The notes below the pieces were generated by a model. The model worked only from the letters and a program-made list of their open reading frames with translations, did not search any database and was not told where the DNA came from. The position numbers were made by a program, and so were the translations under genes. A stretch of 42,498 nt of DNA from Mediterranea sp. (in: CFB group bacteria) (lineage in GTDB: Bacteria > Bacteroidota > Bacteroidia > Bacteroidales > Bacteroidaceae), in assembly GCA_031262385.1 (NCBI GenBank), contig JAISHU010000150.1, positions 1 through 42,498 on the forward strand, given 5' to 3'. Numbering within the stretch: the stretch's first letter is position 1; every line of letters begins with the position of its first letter. This document shows positions 1 to 8,300 of the stretch, piece by piece.

Positions 1-280
1 TCTTGCCTTCCATTACGTAGTTTACCTTGGTGCCGTTGAACATTGCCTCCAGTACTTCGGACACCGGTTTTTCGTCGGCAGTTATGCGGACGGTGCGGCG
101 TACGTCTACGCTTTTTTTATTGTACACAAACAGATACTCGGTCTGTTCTTCTATTTGTCGAAGAATGTCGCCTACCCTCCGTTCGGAGCGGGGGATTCTG
201 ACGGTTGCATTTTGAGAGTAACTATTGCTGCTATATGCATGAAATGTTACACATAAAAGAAGAAATAAAGTTATCTTCAT
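1..280 (-). CDS. SusC/RagA-like TonB-dependent receptor, N-terminal part (runs off the window)
   Basis: Only the first 93 codons are present. The start is the ATG at 280. Residues 1-25 or so form a signal peptide (MKITLFLLLC then a polar stretch ending SYSQ). The mature part begins NATVRIPRSERRVGDIL and continues to LFVYNKKSV, VRRTVRITADEKPVSEVLE and MFNGTKVNYV. This is the secretin/TonB N-terminal (STN) domain that precedes the plug in SusC-like receptors controlled by sigma/anti-sigma pairs. The gene lies downstream of fecR on the same strand, the usual order for such loci. STN domains of this kind pass the signal from the outer membrane to a periplasmic FecR; that the partner is the FecR at 507-1433 is inferred from position. 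The plug, barrel and any SusD partner are outside the window, so substrate cannot be inferred. Confidence 0.82.
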   Translation of the reverse strand, partial: MKITLFLLLCVTFHAYSSNSYSQNATVRIPRSERRVGDILRQIEEQTEYLFVYNKKSVDVRRTVRITADEKPVSEVLEAMFNGTKVNYVMEGK

Positions 281-348
281 AGTACGCACGATTTGTTTCA
301 GTCCGTCACTTTTAGGACTAAAAAGTTTAATCAAAGAAATATTTCCCA

Positions 349-441
349 TATCTTTGTAATGTGTTAGTTAATAATTCAATTGTTTTGATTGTTGACTTTT
401 AGGAATAGGAAGGTATGGCAGTACTTTCCTATTCTGTTTTT
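349..441 (+). ncRNA. Putative antisense small RNA in the fecR-susC gap (promoter and terminator)
   Basis: On the strand opposite susC there is TTTA at 326-329, a 19-bp spacer and TATCTTTG at 349-356. This fits the Bacteroidales promoter pattern TTTG-N19-21-TAnnTTTG. About 45 bp later comes a hairpin with a 13-bp stem and one mismatch (403-415 with 422-434, 6-nt loop), followed by TGTTTTTA. Together these predict an RNA of about 75-80 nt, starting near 363 and complementary to the leader of the susC message. Bacteroides has a known class of cis-antisense RNAs of this layout (DonS type), lying between an anti-sigma gene and susC and repressing the locus. Assignment to that class rests on position and signals, not on sequence similarity. 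The hairpin could instead be an attenuator for the minus-strand fecR transcript, though the T-rich side is on the plus strand. Confidence 0.45.
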
Positions 442-506
442 ATAGATTTTTCAGGTTTTCATGATGTTGTTTGTTTTAAAGGGTTAGTATAAACTTAAGG
501 AAATCT

Positions 507-1433
507 TTACCGATAGATAGTAATAGAGTCTTTCGCCTCGTTGATGTGGAAGCTGAAAGGATGGTCCTTGGCAAGCACACGCAAGATGTGCTCTATGCCG
601 TCTTGTTCGCGAAACTTACCCGTGCATCCGGTATAGTCCAGCAACAAGGAGTCGGCAACCGTAATGTTTACATTATAGTATTTCTCCAATCTCGTGAGTA
701 TGCCGGCGAACGATGCGTCGTCGAAACAGTAAAGTCCCTCTTTCCAGCGCAGATACTCGTACGATGGAAGTACCGTTTTCTTGTACTTACCGTTGTAGTT
801 GGCGAAAAATTCGTCTTTTTGCAGGCGTGCAAGCACTTTGTCTCCTTGGGTGGAATAGATGTCTACGATGCCTTCGGTGAGGGTTGCCTCAAATTCTCCG
901 CTACCGTTGTAGGCACAGATATTGAAGCTGGTGCCCACCACGCGTACCTTATTCATTTCGGTCTCCACAAAGAAAGGATGTTTCCGGTCTTTCGCCACTT
1001 CGAAGTAAGCTTCGCCGTCCAGATTGACGCTTCGTACGCTTTCGCCGAAGTCGGCGGCGTAAGTCAGTGTCGACTTTGCATTGAGCCATACGTGTGTTCC
1101 GTCCGGCAACGTAATCTGTGCACGCTGTCCGGCAGGCACGGCAACGGTTTGCGGCTGCATGCGACGGTGAAAAAGATAATCTTCGATAATTACTTTGCCG
1201 CTTACGGCAATGATGAGAATGGCTGCGATGCGCGCAATGCGGCGCAAGACCACCTTAATGCCGCGTTTTTCGGCGACAGGTTGCGATGCAAACAGGGTAG
1301 CATCGAAGAGCATACGTTCGTTGAGGTATGCCCGGCGGTTTTCTTCGGAAGCTTCCACCCACTCCAGCAGGCGTTCCTCTTCCTCGCGGCTTGCCTCTCC
1401 GCGAAAGTAACGATATATAGATGTACGGTCCAT
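507..1433 (-). CDS. FecR-family anti-sigma factor
   Basis: Protein of 308 residues. The N-terminal cytoplasmic part (1-60) begins MDRTSIYRYFRGEASREEEE and has the helical E-rich pattern of FecR proteins that hold an ECF sigma factor. One membrane helix follows at about 64-82 (RIARIAAILIIAVSG). The periplasmic part has the FecR domain (about 95-195, with VPAGQRAQITLPDGTHVWLN and FEVAKDRKHPFFVET) and a C-terminal DUF4974-like domain (about 230-308, with FAGILTRLEKYYNV). In this family the periplasmic part contacts the STN domain of a cognate SusC and the cytoplasmic part releases a sigma factor. The gene is 226 bp upstream of the SusC fragment on the same strand. Unusually, no ECF sigma gene lies next to it: the 570 bp upstream hold only repeats. 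The sigma gene must be elsewhere or lost. Confidence 0.93.
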   Translation of the reverse strand: MDRTSIYRYFRGEASREEEERLLEWVEASEENRRAYLNERMLFDATLFASQPVAEKRGIKVVLRRIARIAAILIIAVSGKVIIEDYLFHRRMQPQTVAVPAGQRAQITLPDGTHVWLNAKSTLTYAADFGESVRSVNLDGEAYFEVAKDRKHPFFVETEMNKVRVVGTSFNICAYNGSGEFEATLTEGIVDIYSTQGDKVLARLQKDEFFANYNGKYKKTVLPSYEYLRWKEGLYCFDDASFAGILTRLEKYYNVNITVADSLLLDYTGCTGKFREQDGIEHILRVLAKDHPFSFHINEAKDSITIYR

Positions 1434-2003
1434 GCAATGTATAGTATTAACGGTTACGGGGCGATTTTCTATCCCCTGTACTATTAATACAGTTCATCTT
1501 TGCAGAACCCTAAAAAGAGAATGATTTTTTTTAAAGTTACCAAATATCCTGTTTTCGCAGCACAATGTCGCAATATCGCGCTTTCTGCTAACTCGTACTT
1601 TGAAGAAAACGTGCCTTTAAACCGCACGCTATGCATGATCTCCCGCAACTTAACGAACCAACTCCGTGAAAACAACGAACTAATTCCGTAGAAACAACGA
1701 ATCATCTCCGCGAAAACAACGAACTGTCGACGCGAAAACAACGAATCAACTGCCCGCCGAATAAATTATCTCGGCAAGTTAGTCTGTATATCCCGGCAGA
1801 TTGTTGCGTTATCTCGGCAAGTTATCGCGCTAACTCGGCAAGATAATTTCATAAAGTTCTTTTTGGAGCTGTTTTTTTGCGCTGAAGGCGCTTTTTGTTT
1901 TTTGACATAAATTGCTCGTATCTTTCTGTGAGTATGCGAATTAAGTAGTATATTTCACATAGTTTAACGCGCTATACTCGCACGAAAGTCACCAAGCCTT
2001 GCT
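1434..2003. other. 570-bp intergenic region between EamA gene and fecR
   Basis: No credible gene is visible. The region holds a two-part 22-bp-period repeat array (about 1630-1842). It also holds a weak inverted repeat near 1929-1983 (GTGAGTATGCG with CGCTATACTCGCAC) and a small GCGC hairpin followed by T-rich DNA near 1878-1905. Short open frames here (1484-1741 minus, 1500-1691 plus) run through or beside the repeats, do not look like proteins, and are not called. The fecR promoter should lie at the 1434-1500 end, but I see no clear TAnnTTTG element on the minus strand there. Confidence 0.7.
1652..1842. repeat. 22-bp-period tandem array A (two adjacent repeat families)
   Basis: First block: AACGAA recurs at 1652, 1674, 1696, 1718 and 1740, exactly 22 bp apart, with a second shared segment CCGYGAAAAC or similar in each unit. 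A worn copy precedes it from about 1630. Second block: the core TCGGCAAG or a near match recurs at 1771, 1793, 1814 and 1835 (steps of 22, 21 and 21), usually as TATCTCGGCAAGTTA. The two blocks have different unit sequences but the same period. The period is not a multiple of three, so the array is not coding. It lies about 160 bp downstream of the EamA gene stop. Confidence 0.85.
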
Positions 2004-2960
2004 TTAGTCCGAAATAAGCCCGTTTTTCGAGGGTTCGTTTGACGTTTTGACACTTTGTAAAGGCAAGGGTTTAGAAGCTTTCTTCCCCCGTCCCGCCAGC
2101 CAGACGCCGAAGAGAATGGCTGCCGAACCCAACAGTGCCATGGGAGTGATGCGGTCGTTCAGCCAAAGAGTCGCCCCCAGCAAGGTAAAGAGCGGATTCA
2201 GGTAGAGATAGTTGGAGGCACGCACCGTACCGAGTTTTTTCAGTACCAAGTTCCATACGGCATAGCACACCAGCGAAGCCAGAACCCCCAAAAACAGCAG
2301 ATTGCCCAGTACCAAGGGTTGCATCAGCACGGAGAGATTGACTTTCCACGGATGTAGTGCGAAGGCGGGCAGAATCGTAATCAGTCCGTAAAAGAAGATC
2401 TTACGGGTAATAAACAACGTATCGTAGCGATTGGACAGGCGGCGTATGATGAACCCGTAGAACGCCCAAGCCAACGAAGCACACAGCGACAACGCATCGC
2501 CCAGCGGAGAGAGTTGCAACACAAAGCTGCCGTTGTAAACCACCAATGCCATGCCCGTTACGGCGACCAGCGAACCGAGTAGCAGGTAACGTCCGGTAGG
2601 CTCGTTGCGGTAAAACAGACGCGACAGCAGAGCGGTGAACAGGGGAGTGCTGCATACGATAAAGGCTACGTTGGTGGCTTGCGTAATGCCCAACGCCGTG
2701 TTCTCCGCCCAGAAGTAAAGCGAACCGCCGGTGATGCCTGCCAACGCCAGCCACAGTTCGTCACGCCACGAGTGGGCAAACCACTTGCGGTGCGACACGA
2801 TGCAAATGCCTGCATAGGCAATCGTGAAACGTAGAATAAAGATCTCTTCGGGCGATAGACCGTGTACGATGAGCAATTTGGTGGAGATAAACGTGGTTCC
2901 CCAAATAGCAACGATACAGAGTGCTACAATATGAAACAGGTAGTGTGTAAGGGTTTTCAT
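2004..2960 (-). CDS. EamA/DMT-superfamily inner-membrane transporter
   Basis: Protein of 318 residues, about ten membrane helices, in the two-EamA-domain arrangement of the drug/metabolite transporter superfamily. The first repeat contains WGTTFISTKLLIVHGLSPEE and FILRFTIAY; the second contains SLCASLAWAFYGFIIRRL and, near the end, RASNYLYLNPLFTLLGATLW, a motif common in the second EamA domain. Length is typical. Family members export amino acids, metabolites or drugs; the substrate cannot be told from sequence. The C-terminal tail after GRGKKASKPL is polar and probably cytoplasmic. The gene stands alone: the galactosidase operon diverges from it, and a promoter element (TACTTTTG on the minus strand) lies at 2981-2988, about 20 bp upstream of its ATG. 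Confidence 0.92.
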   Translation of the reverse strand: MKTLTHYLFHIVALCIVAIWGTTFISTKLLIVHGLSPEEIFILRFTIAYAGICIVSHRKWFAHSWRDELWLALAGITGGSLYFWAENTALGITQATNVAFIVCSTPLFTALLSRLFYRNEPTGRYLLLGSLVAVTGMALVVYNGSFVLQLSPLGDALSLCASLAWAFYGFIIRRLSNRYDTLFITRKIFFYGLITILPAFALHPWKVNLSVLMQPLVLGNLLFLGVLASLVCYAVWNLVLKKLGTVRASNYLYLNPLFTLLGATLWLNDRITPMALLGSAAILFGVWLAGRGKKASKPLPLQSVKTSNEPSKNGLISD

Positions 2961-2980
2961 GGGAGTTTGTCAATTGTCGA

Positions 2981-2988
2981 CAAAAGTA
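2981..2988 (-). promoter_or_regulatory. Bacteroidales-type -7 promoter element for the EamA gene
   Basis: TACTTTTG on the minus strand, a full match to TAnnTTTG, about 20 bp before the ATG at 2960. No convincing -33 TTTG was found. Confidence 0.55.
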
Positions 2989-3063
2989 CACAGTTGCGGC
3001 GACCATAGCTTGTATGATAACTCTTTTTAACCCATATAACTTTTTTTACAGAGGTAACACGCG

Positions 3064-3071
3064 TATCTTCG
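3064..3071 (+). promoter_or_regulatory. Possible -7 promoter element for the galactosidase operon
   Basis: TATCTTCG differs at one position from TAnnTTTG. It lies 36 bp upstream of the alpha-galactosidase ATG in the divergent intergenic region, with a T-rich stretch about 20 bp further upstream. Confidence 0.4.
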
Positions 3072-3107
3072 CACGATTAATTCTAACAGTAAGTTTAAAG
3101 ACACCAC

Positions 3108-5267
3108 ATGAAAACAAAATTTCTTATGCTGACATACGCGCTGTGTATGTCGTGCTCGTTGCTTTTCGGCGCAGAGCACACCGTAATCGAAATCAGTACG
3201 AACAACATCGGACTTGTGCTCCGTACCGGTAATGACGGACGGCTTTATCAAAGTTATCTGGGGAAAAAGTTGACACACAAGGACGACATTCTGCACCTGC
3301 CGCTCGGCACCGAAGCTTACATTACCGGCGGCATGGAAGATTACTTCGAACCTGCCCTGTCGGTAGTGAACACCGACGGTAACCCCTCACTGCTGCTGAA
3401 ATACATCGGTCACGAAGTGAAAAAACCCGAAGCCAACGTCACCGAAACCGTTGTCACCTTGCAAGGCGACAAATACCCCGTGACGGTGAAGTTGTACTAC
3501 ACCGCTTATCAAAAAGAGAACGTCATCAAGACGTGGACGGAAATCAGTCATCGCGAAAAGAAACCCATAGTGATGAACCGCTATGCTTCGTCTATGCTGC
3601 ACTTCAACAAAAGCAGCTACCTTCTTACCGAATTTTCGGGCGACTGGGCTACCGAAGTGCGCGCTAAAGAGCAACCGCTGGCGTTCGGCAAAAAAATCAT
3701 AGATACCAAACTGGGAGCACGCGCCAACATGCACTGCTCGCCTTTCTTCGAACTGGCGTTCGACGCTCCGGCTACCGAAACTGTCGGCGAAGTGCTGGTG
3801 GGTACGCTGGGCTGGACAGGCAACTTCCGCTTTACCTTCGAGGTGGATAACAACGGTGCGTTGCGCGTCGTGTCGGGCATCAACCCTTGGGCATCCGACT
3901 ACGACATCAAAGCGGGCGAAACGTTCCGCACCCCCGACTTCTATTTTACTTATAGCTTTACCGGAAAGGGACAGGCAAGCCGTAACCTCCACGACTGGGC
4001 ACGCAACTATCAGATTAAAAACGGCAAGGGAGACCGCATGACGCTGCTCAACAACTGGGAAGCTACCTATTTTAATTTCAACGAAGAGAAACTGCTGCAC
4101 CTCATGGACAACGCCGTAGAGCTGGGAGTGGATATGTTTCTGCTCGACGATGGCTGGTTTGGTAACAAATACCCACGCAGCAGCGACCGTCAAGGCTTGG
4201 GCGACTGGAAAGAAACGGCGGACAAACTGCCGCACGGCATAGGCTACCTCACCGAAGCGGCACACAAAAAAGGCATCAAGTTTGGCTTGTGGATAGAACC
4301 CGAAATGGTGAACCCCAAAAGCGAACTCTACGAGAAACATCCCGACTGGGTGATACACATGCCCAACCGCGAAGAGTATTATTTCCGCAATCAGTTGGTG
4401 CTCGACCTTACCAACCCGCAAGTGCAGGAGTATGTGTTCGGCATAGTTGACCGTCTGATGACACAATATCCCGACATTGCTTACTTTAAGTGGGATTGCA
4501 ACAGCCCCATTACCAATATCTACTCGCCCTACCTCAAAGATAAACAGTCGCACCTCTATGTGGACTTTGTGCGCGGACTCTATAACGTGCTCGAACGCAT
4601 CAATGCCAAATATCCCAACCTGCCCATGATGCTCTGCTCGGGCGGCGGCGGTCGCACCGACTACGAAGCATTGAAATACTTCACCGAATTTTGGCCAAGC
4701 GACAATACCGACCCCATAGAACGTCTGTTTATCCAATGGGGTTACTCGCAGGTGTTCCCTGCCAAGGTACTCAGCGCACACGTCACCACATGGAACAGCA
4801 AATCTTCCATTAAATTCCGTACCGATGTGGCGATGATGGGACGCTTGGGCTTCGACATCAAACTGGAAGATATGAACAAAGGCGATGAGGCTTACTGCCG
4901 TGCAGCCGTAGAAAACTACAATCGTCTGAAACCGGTTATTCTGGATGGCGACATGTACCGCTTGGTATCGCCCTACGAAGGCAATCACACCGCTACGATG
5001 TATGTGGGGAAAGCGGGCGACCATGCCGTGCTCTTTGCCTTCGACATTCATCCGCGTTATGCCGAGAAGAGTCTGCCTGTATGTCTGCAAGGACTGAAGC
5101 CCGACAAGATGTATCGCGCAAAAGAGATCAACCTGATGCCGGGTGCCCGCTCTTCGCTGGGAGCCGACGGCAAACGCTACTCGGGCGAGTTCTTGATGAA
5201 CGTAGGATTGAACCTCTTTACTACCGGTCAGCTCAACAGTAGAGTGATAGAGATTACCGAAGAGTAA
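3108..5267 (+). CDS. Alpha-galactosidase, glycoside hydrolase family 36, exported
   Basis: Protein of 719 residues with a signal peptide (about 1-21, ending LLFGA), so it is probably periplasmic. It removes terminal alpha-galactosyl groups, as in melibiose, raffinose or galactomannan side chains. The N-terminal half (to about 310) is the GH36 beta-sandwich. The catalytic barrel starts near NNWEATYFNF and carries FLLDDGWFG, FGLWIEPEMVNP, the nucleophile motif KWDCN (Asp463), CSGGGGRTD and the acid/base motif SDNTD (Asp532). Both catalytic aspartates are present, in the usual order. The motif set is that of the long bacterial GH36 enzymes. The GH2 beta-galactosidase gene follows after 65 bp on the same strand, so the two are probably co-transcribed. 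No SusC/SusD pair or regulator is adjacent, unlike a full polysaccharide utilization locus. Confidence 0.95.
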   Translation: MKTKFLMLTYALCMSCSLLFGAEHTVIEISTNNIGLVLRTGNDGRLYQSYLGKKLTHKDDILHLPLGTEAYITGGMEDYFEPALSVVNTDGNPSLLLKYIGHEVKKPEANVTETVVTLQGDKYPVTVKLYYTAYQKENVIKTWTEISHREKKPIVMNRYASSMLHFNKSSYLLTEFSGDWATEVRAKEQPLAFGKKIIDTKLGARANMHCSPFFELAFDAPATETVGEVLVGTLGWTGNFRFTFEVDNNGALRVVSGINPWASDYDIKAGETFRTPDFYFTYSFTGKGQASRNLHDWARNYQIKNGKGDRMTLLNNWEATYFNFNEEKLLHLMDNAVELGVDMFLLDDGWFGNKYPRSSDRQGLGDWKETADKLPHGIGYLTEAAHKKGIKFGLWIEPEMVNPKSELYEKHPDWVIHMPNREEYYFRNQLVLDLTNPQVQEYVFGIVDRLMTQYPDIAYFKWDCNSPITNIYSPYLKDKQSHLYVDFVRGLYNVLERINAKYPNLPMMLCSGGGGRTDYEALKYFTEFWPSDNTDPIERLFIQWGYSQVFPAKVLSAHVTTWNSKSSIKFRTDVAMMGRLGFDIKLEDMNKGDEAYCRAAVENYNRLKPVILDGDMYRLVSPYEGNHTATMYVGKAGDHAVLFAFDIHPRYAEKSLPVCLQGLKPDKMYRAKEINLMPGARSSLGADGKRYSGEFLMNVGLNLFTTGQLNSRVIEITEE

Positions 5268-5289
5268 AATGCAAACATTATCGAATCTT

Positions 5290-5311
5290 CAATAAATTCA
5301 AAACGGTTTCT
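5290..5311 (+). repeat. Solo end of the AGAAAC-type palindromic element
   Basis: CAATAAATTCAAAACGGTTTCT matches the right end of the 174-bp element at 17275-17448 (17427-17448) with two differences. It sits in the 65-bp gap between the two galactosidase genes. No left end is visible, so this is a remnant or a chance survivor of one. Confidence 0.55.
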
Positions 5312-5332
5312 AAAGTTTACACCTTATTATAT

Positions 5333-8300
5333 ATGAAGCAATTTCTTTTTATCGGAACAGTGTGTGGGATGCTTGCCCTTACAAGTTTGTCGGCTCAAAC
5401 GCTGACAGGCTACTCGTACGGGCAATCGGATGCTCCCAAAGGCAACGAATGGGAGTCACCCCAAGAGTTAGCCCTGAACAAAGAACAGCCTCACGCTTGG
5501 TTCTTCCCGTTCCAGAGCGTGGAGAGTGCCCGCAAGGTGCTGCCCGAGAACAGTCAATACTGGCAATCGCTGGACGGACAATGGCATTTCCATTGGGCAC
5601 CCGACCCCGATTCGCGACCAAAAGAGTTTTATCGTCCCGACTACGACGTTTCGGCATGGGATTATACGACCGTTCCCTCCAGTTGGAACATCTATGGTTT
5701 ACAAAAAGACGGTAGCCAAAAGTATGGCACGCCTATCTATGTAAACCAGCCGGTTATCTTTCAGCACAAAGTGGCTGTGGACGATTGGCGGGGAGGTGTG
5801 ATGCGTACACCGCCTACCACATGGACGACCTATAAGACACGAAACGAAGTGGGTTCGTACCGACGCGATTTCGATGTCCCACAAACATGGGACGGTCGCG
5901 AAGTGTTCGTAAACTTCGACGGAGTAGACTCGTTCTTCTATCTCTGGATTAACGGTCACTACGTGGGCTTCTCCAAAAACTCGCGCAACGCGGCTGCCTT
6001 TAACATCACACCTTACCTAAAGCCGGGCAACAACAGCCTTGCCGTTGAGGTGTACCGCAGTTCCGACGGCTCTTTCTTGGAGGCGCAAGATATGTTCCGC
6101 TTACCGGGTATCTTCCGCACGGTGGCTCTCTATTCGGTGCCCCGTGTGTATATCCGCGATTTGGTGGTGACACCCGACTTGGATGCAACCTATACCGACG
6201 GTTCTTTGCAAATAGCCGCTTCCATCCGCAATCTGGATAAGAAAGCGGTGAAAGCTTACAAGGTGCGTTACTCTCTCTTTGCCAACGTGCTCTATGGAGA
6301 CGACAACACACCGGTGCAAACATTGCTGTCGGCGACACAAGAGAAACTGAATCCGGGCGAAACGAACGTGCTGCATACTTCCATGGAGGTAAAAACGCCT
6401 CATCAATGGTCGGCAGAGAAGCCTTACCGATATACCTTGGTTGCCGAATTGCTGGATAAGAAAAACAAAGTCATCGAAACCGTCTCTACCGTTACCGGCT
6501 TCCGCAAAGTGGAGATTAAAGATACGCCGGCTTCGGAAGATGAGTTCGGACTCGCCGGTCGCTATTATTACATCAACGGCAAACCGGTGAAACTGAAAGG
6601 TGTAAACCGCCACGAAAGTAATCCCGCCGTAGGACACGCCATCACCCGCGAGCAAATGGAGAAAGAGATTATGCTGATGAAGCGTGCCAACATCAACCAT
6701 GTACGCAACGCGCATTATCCCGACAATCCTTATTGGTACTACTTGTGCAATAAATATGGTATCTACTTGGAAGACGAAGCAAACATCGAATCGCACGAGT
6801 ATTATTACGGCAAAGCATCGCTGTCGCATCCGATAGAATGGAAAGCCGCTCATGTGGCGCGCGTCATGGAAATGGCACATGCCAATGTGAATAACCCTGC
6901 AATCGTTATCTGGTCGCTGGGCAATGAAGCCGGTCCGGGCGAGAACTTTGTTGCCGCTTACGATGCACTGAAGGCATTCGATGCATCGCGCCCCGTGCAA
7001 TACGAACGCAACAACGATATTGTAGATATGGGCAGCAACCAGTATCCCTCTATCGGCTGGGTACGCGAAGCTGTAAAAGGAACATACAAAATAAAATATC
7101 CCTTCCATATCTCGGAGTACGCACACTCTATGGGCAATGCTTGCGGCAACTTAATCGACTACTGGAATGCGATGGAATCGACCAACTTCTTCTGCGGAGG
7201 GGCTATCTGGGACTGGGTAGACCAATCGATGTACAACTACGACCCTGCCACAGGCACCCGCTATGCAGCTTATGGCGGCGACTTCGGCGATTTCCCCAAC
7301 GACGGACAGTTTGTAATGAACGGCATCGTGTTTGGCGACCTTACTCCCAAACCTCAGTATTTCGAGGTGCGTAAGGTGTATCAAAATGTGGGAGTTGACG
7401 CCGTAGGTAAGGACGGACAACTGTGGGAACTCTTCAATAAGTATTATTTTACCAACCTCTCCGAGGAGTTCGATGTGGTATTTACGCTTTATAAAGATGG
7501 TAAGCCTGTGGGTCAGCCTCAGCAATATCCTTCCGACGTCATCAACTTGGCTCCGCGTAAGAAGATGAGTGTGGCACTCCCTATTGATAGAAGTATGCTC
7601 AAACCCGGATCGGAATATTTCATGAAGCTCCAGTTGGTGTTGAAAGCCGACCGCCCTTGGGCTAAAAAAGGGTATGCGATGGCGGAAGAACAACTGCTGC
7701 TTCAGAAGCCGACCACCCGTCCGCTCATCAGCGAAGTGGCAAACAAAGAGAAGCATACACCGCTGAAATTTATCGGCAAGATAGACGCGAAGAAAAGAAC
7801 TCCCCTCGTCGAGTTGAAAGGCGATAACTTCCAAGCAGTGTTCGACACGCAAACGGGTACTATCTACAGCCTTACCTATGGCGACCGCACGGTGATTGCC
7901 GACGGTAACGGTCCGAAACTGGAAGGTCTGCGCGCCTTTACTAACAACGACAACTGGTGTTACCAGCCTTGGTTTGCCAACGGTTTGCACAACCTTCAAC
8001 ATAAAGTGGTGAGCGCCAAGGTAGCCAAAGGTGCCAACGGCACGTATGTGCTCAACTTCGTCGTTGAATCGCAAGCACCGAATGCAGCCCGCATACTGGG
8101 TGGTACCAGTTCGGGGCACAACAGCATAGAAGAACTTACCGACCGGGCTTTTGGCGCGGACGACTTTAAGTTTACCATCAATCAAGTGTGGACGGTCTAT
8201 CCCGACGGCTCCATAGAACTCTCGGCGGGTATCAACTCCAACAAACAGCGCTTGGTACTTGCCCGACTGGGTTATGTACTTAAAGTTCCGGCACAATACG

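Noticed and set aside
1484..1741. Short open frame on the minus strand (and one at 1500-1691 plus) beside array A
   Set aside because: They run into the non-triplet repeat array, have no recognisable composition or signal, and do not resemble an ECF sigma factor.
1630..1842. CRISPR array
   Set aside because: The unit is only 22 bp in total, with no long conserved repeat separated by unique spacers, and there are no cas genes. The same holds for the arrays at 14685, 24133 and 42386.
3387..5090. 567-codon open frame antisense to the alpha-galactosidase gene
   Set aside because: It is a mirror frame of a well-supported GH36 gene. The translation is rich in His, Phe and Val with no domain. Similar long mirror frames occur opposite the beta-galactosidase (7151-8599), cysS (15276-16892) and pepP (20087-21310) genes.
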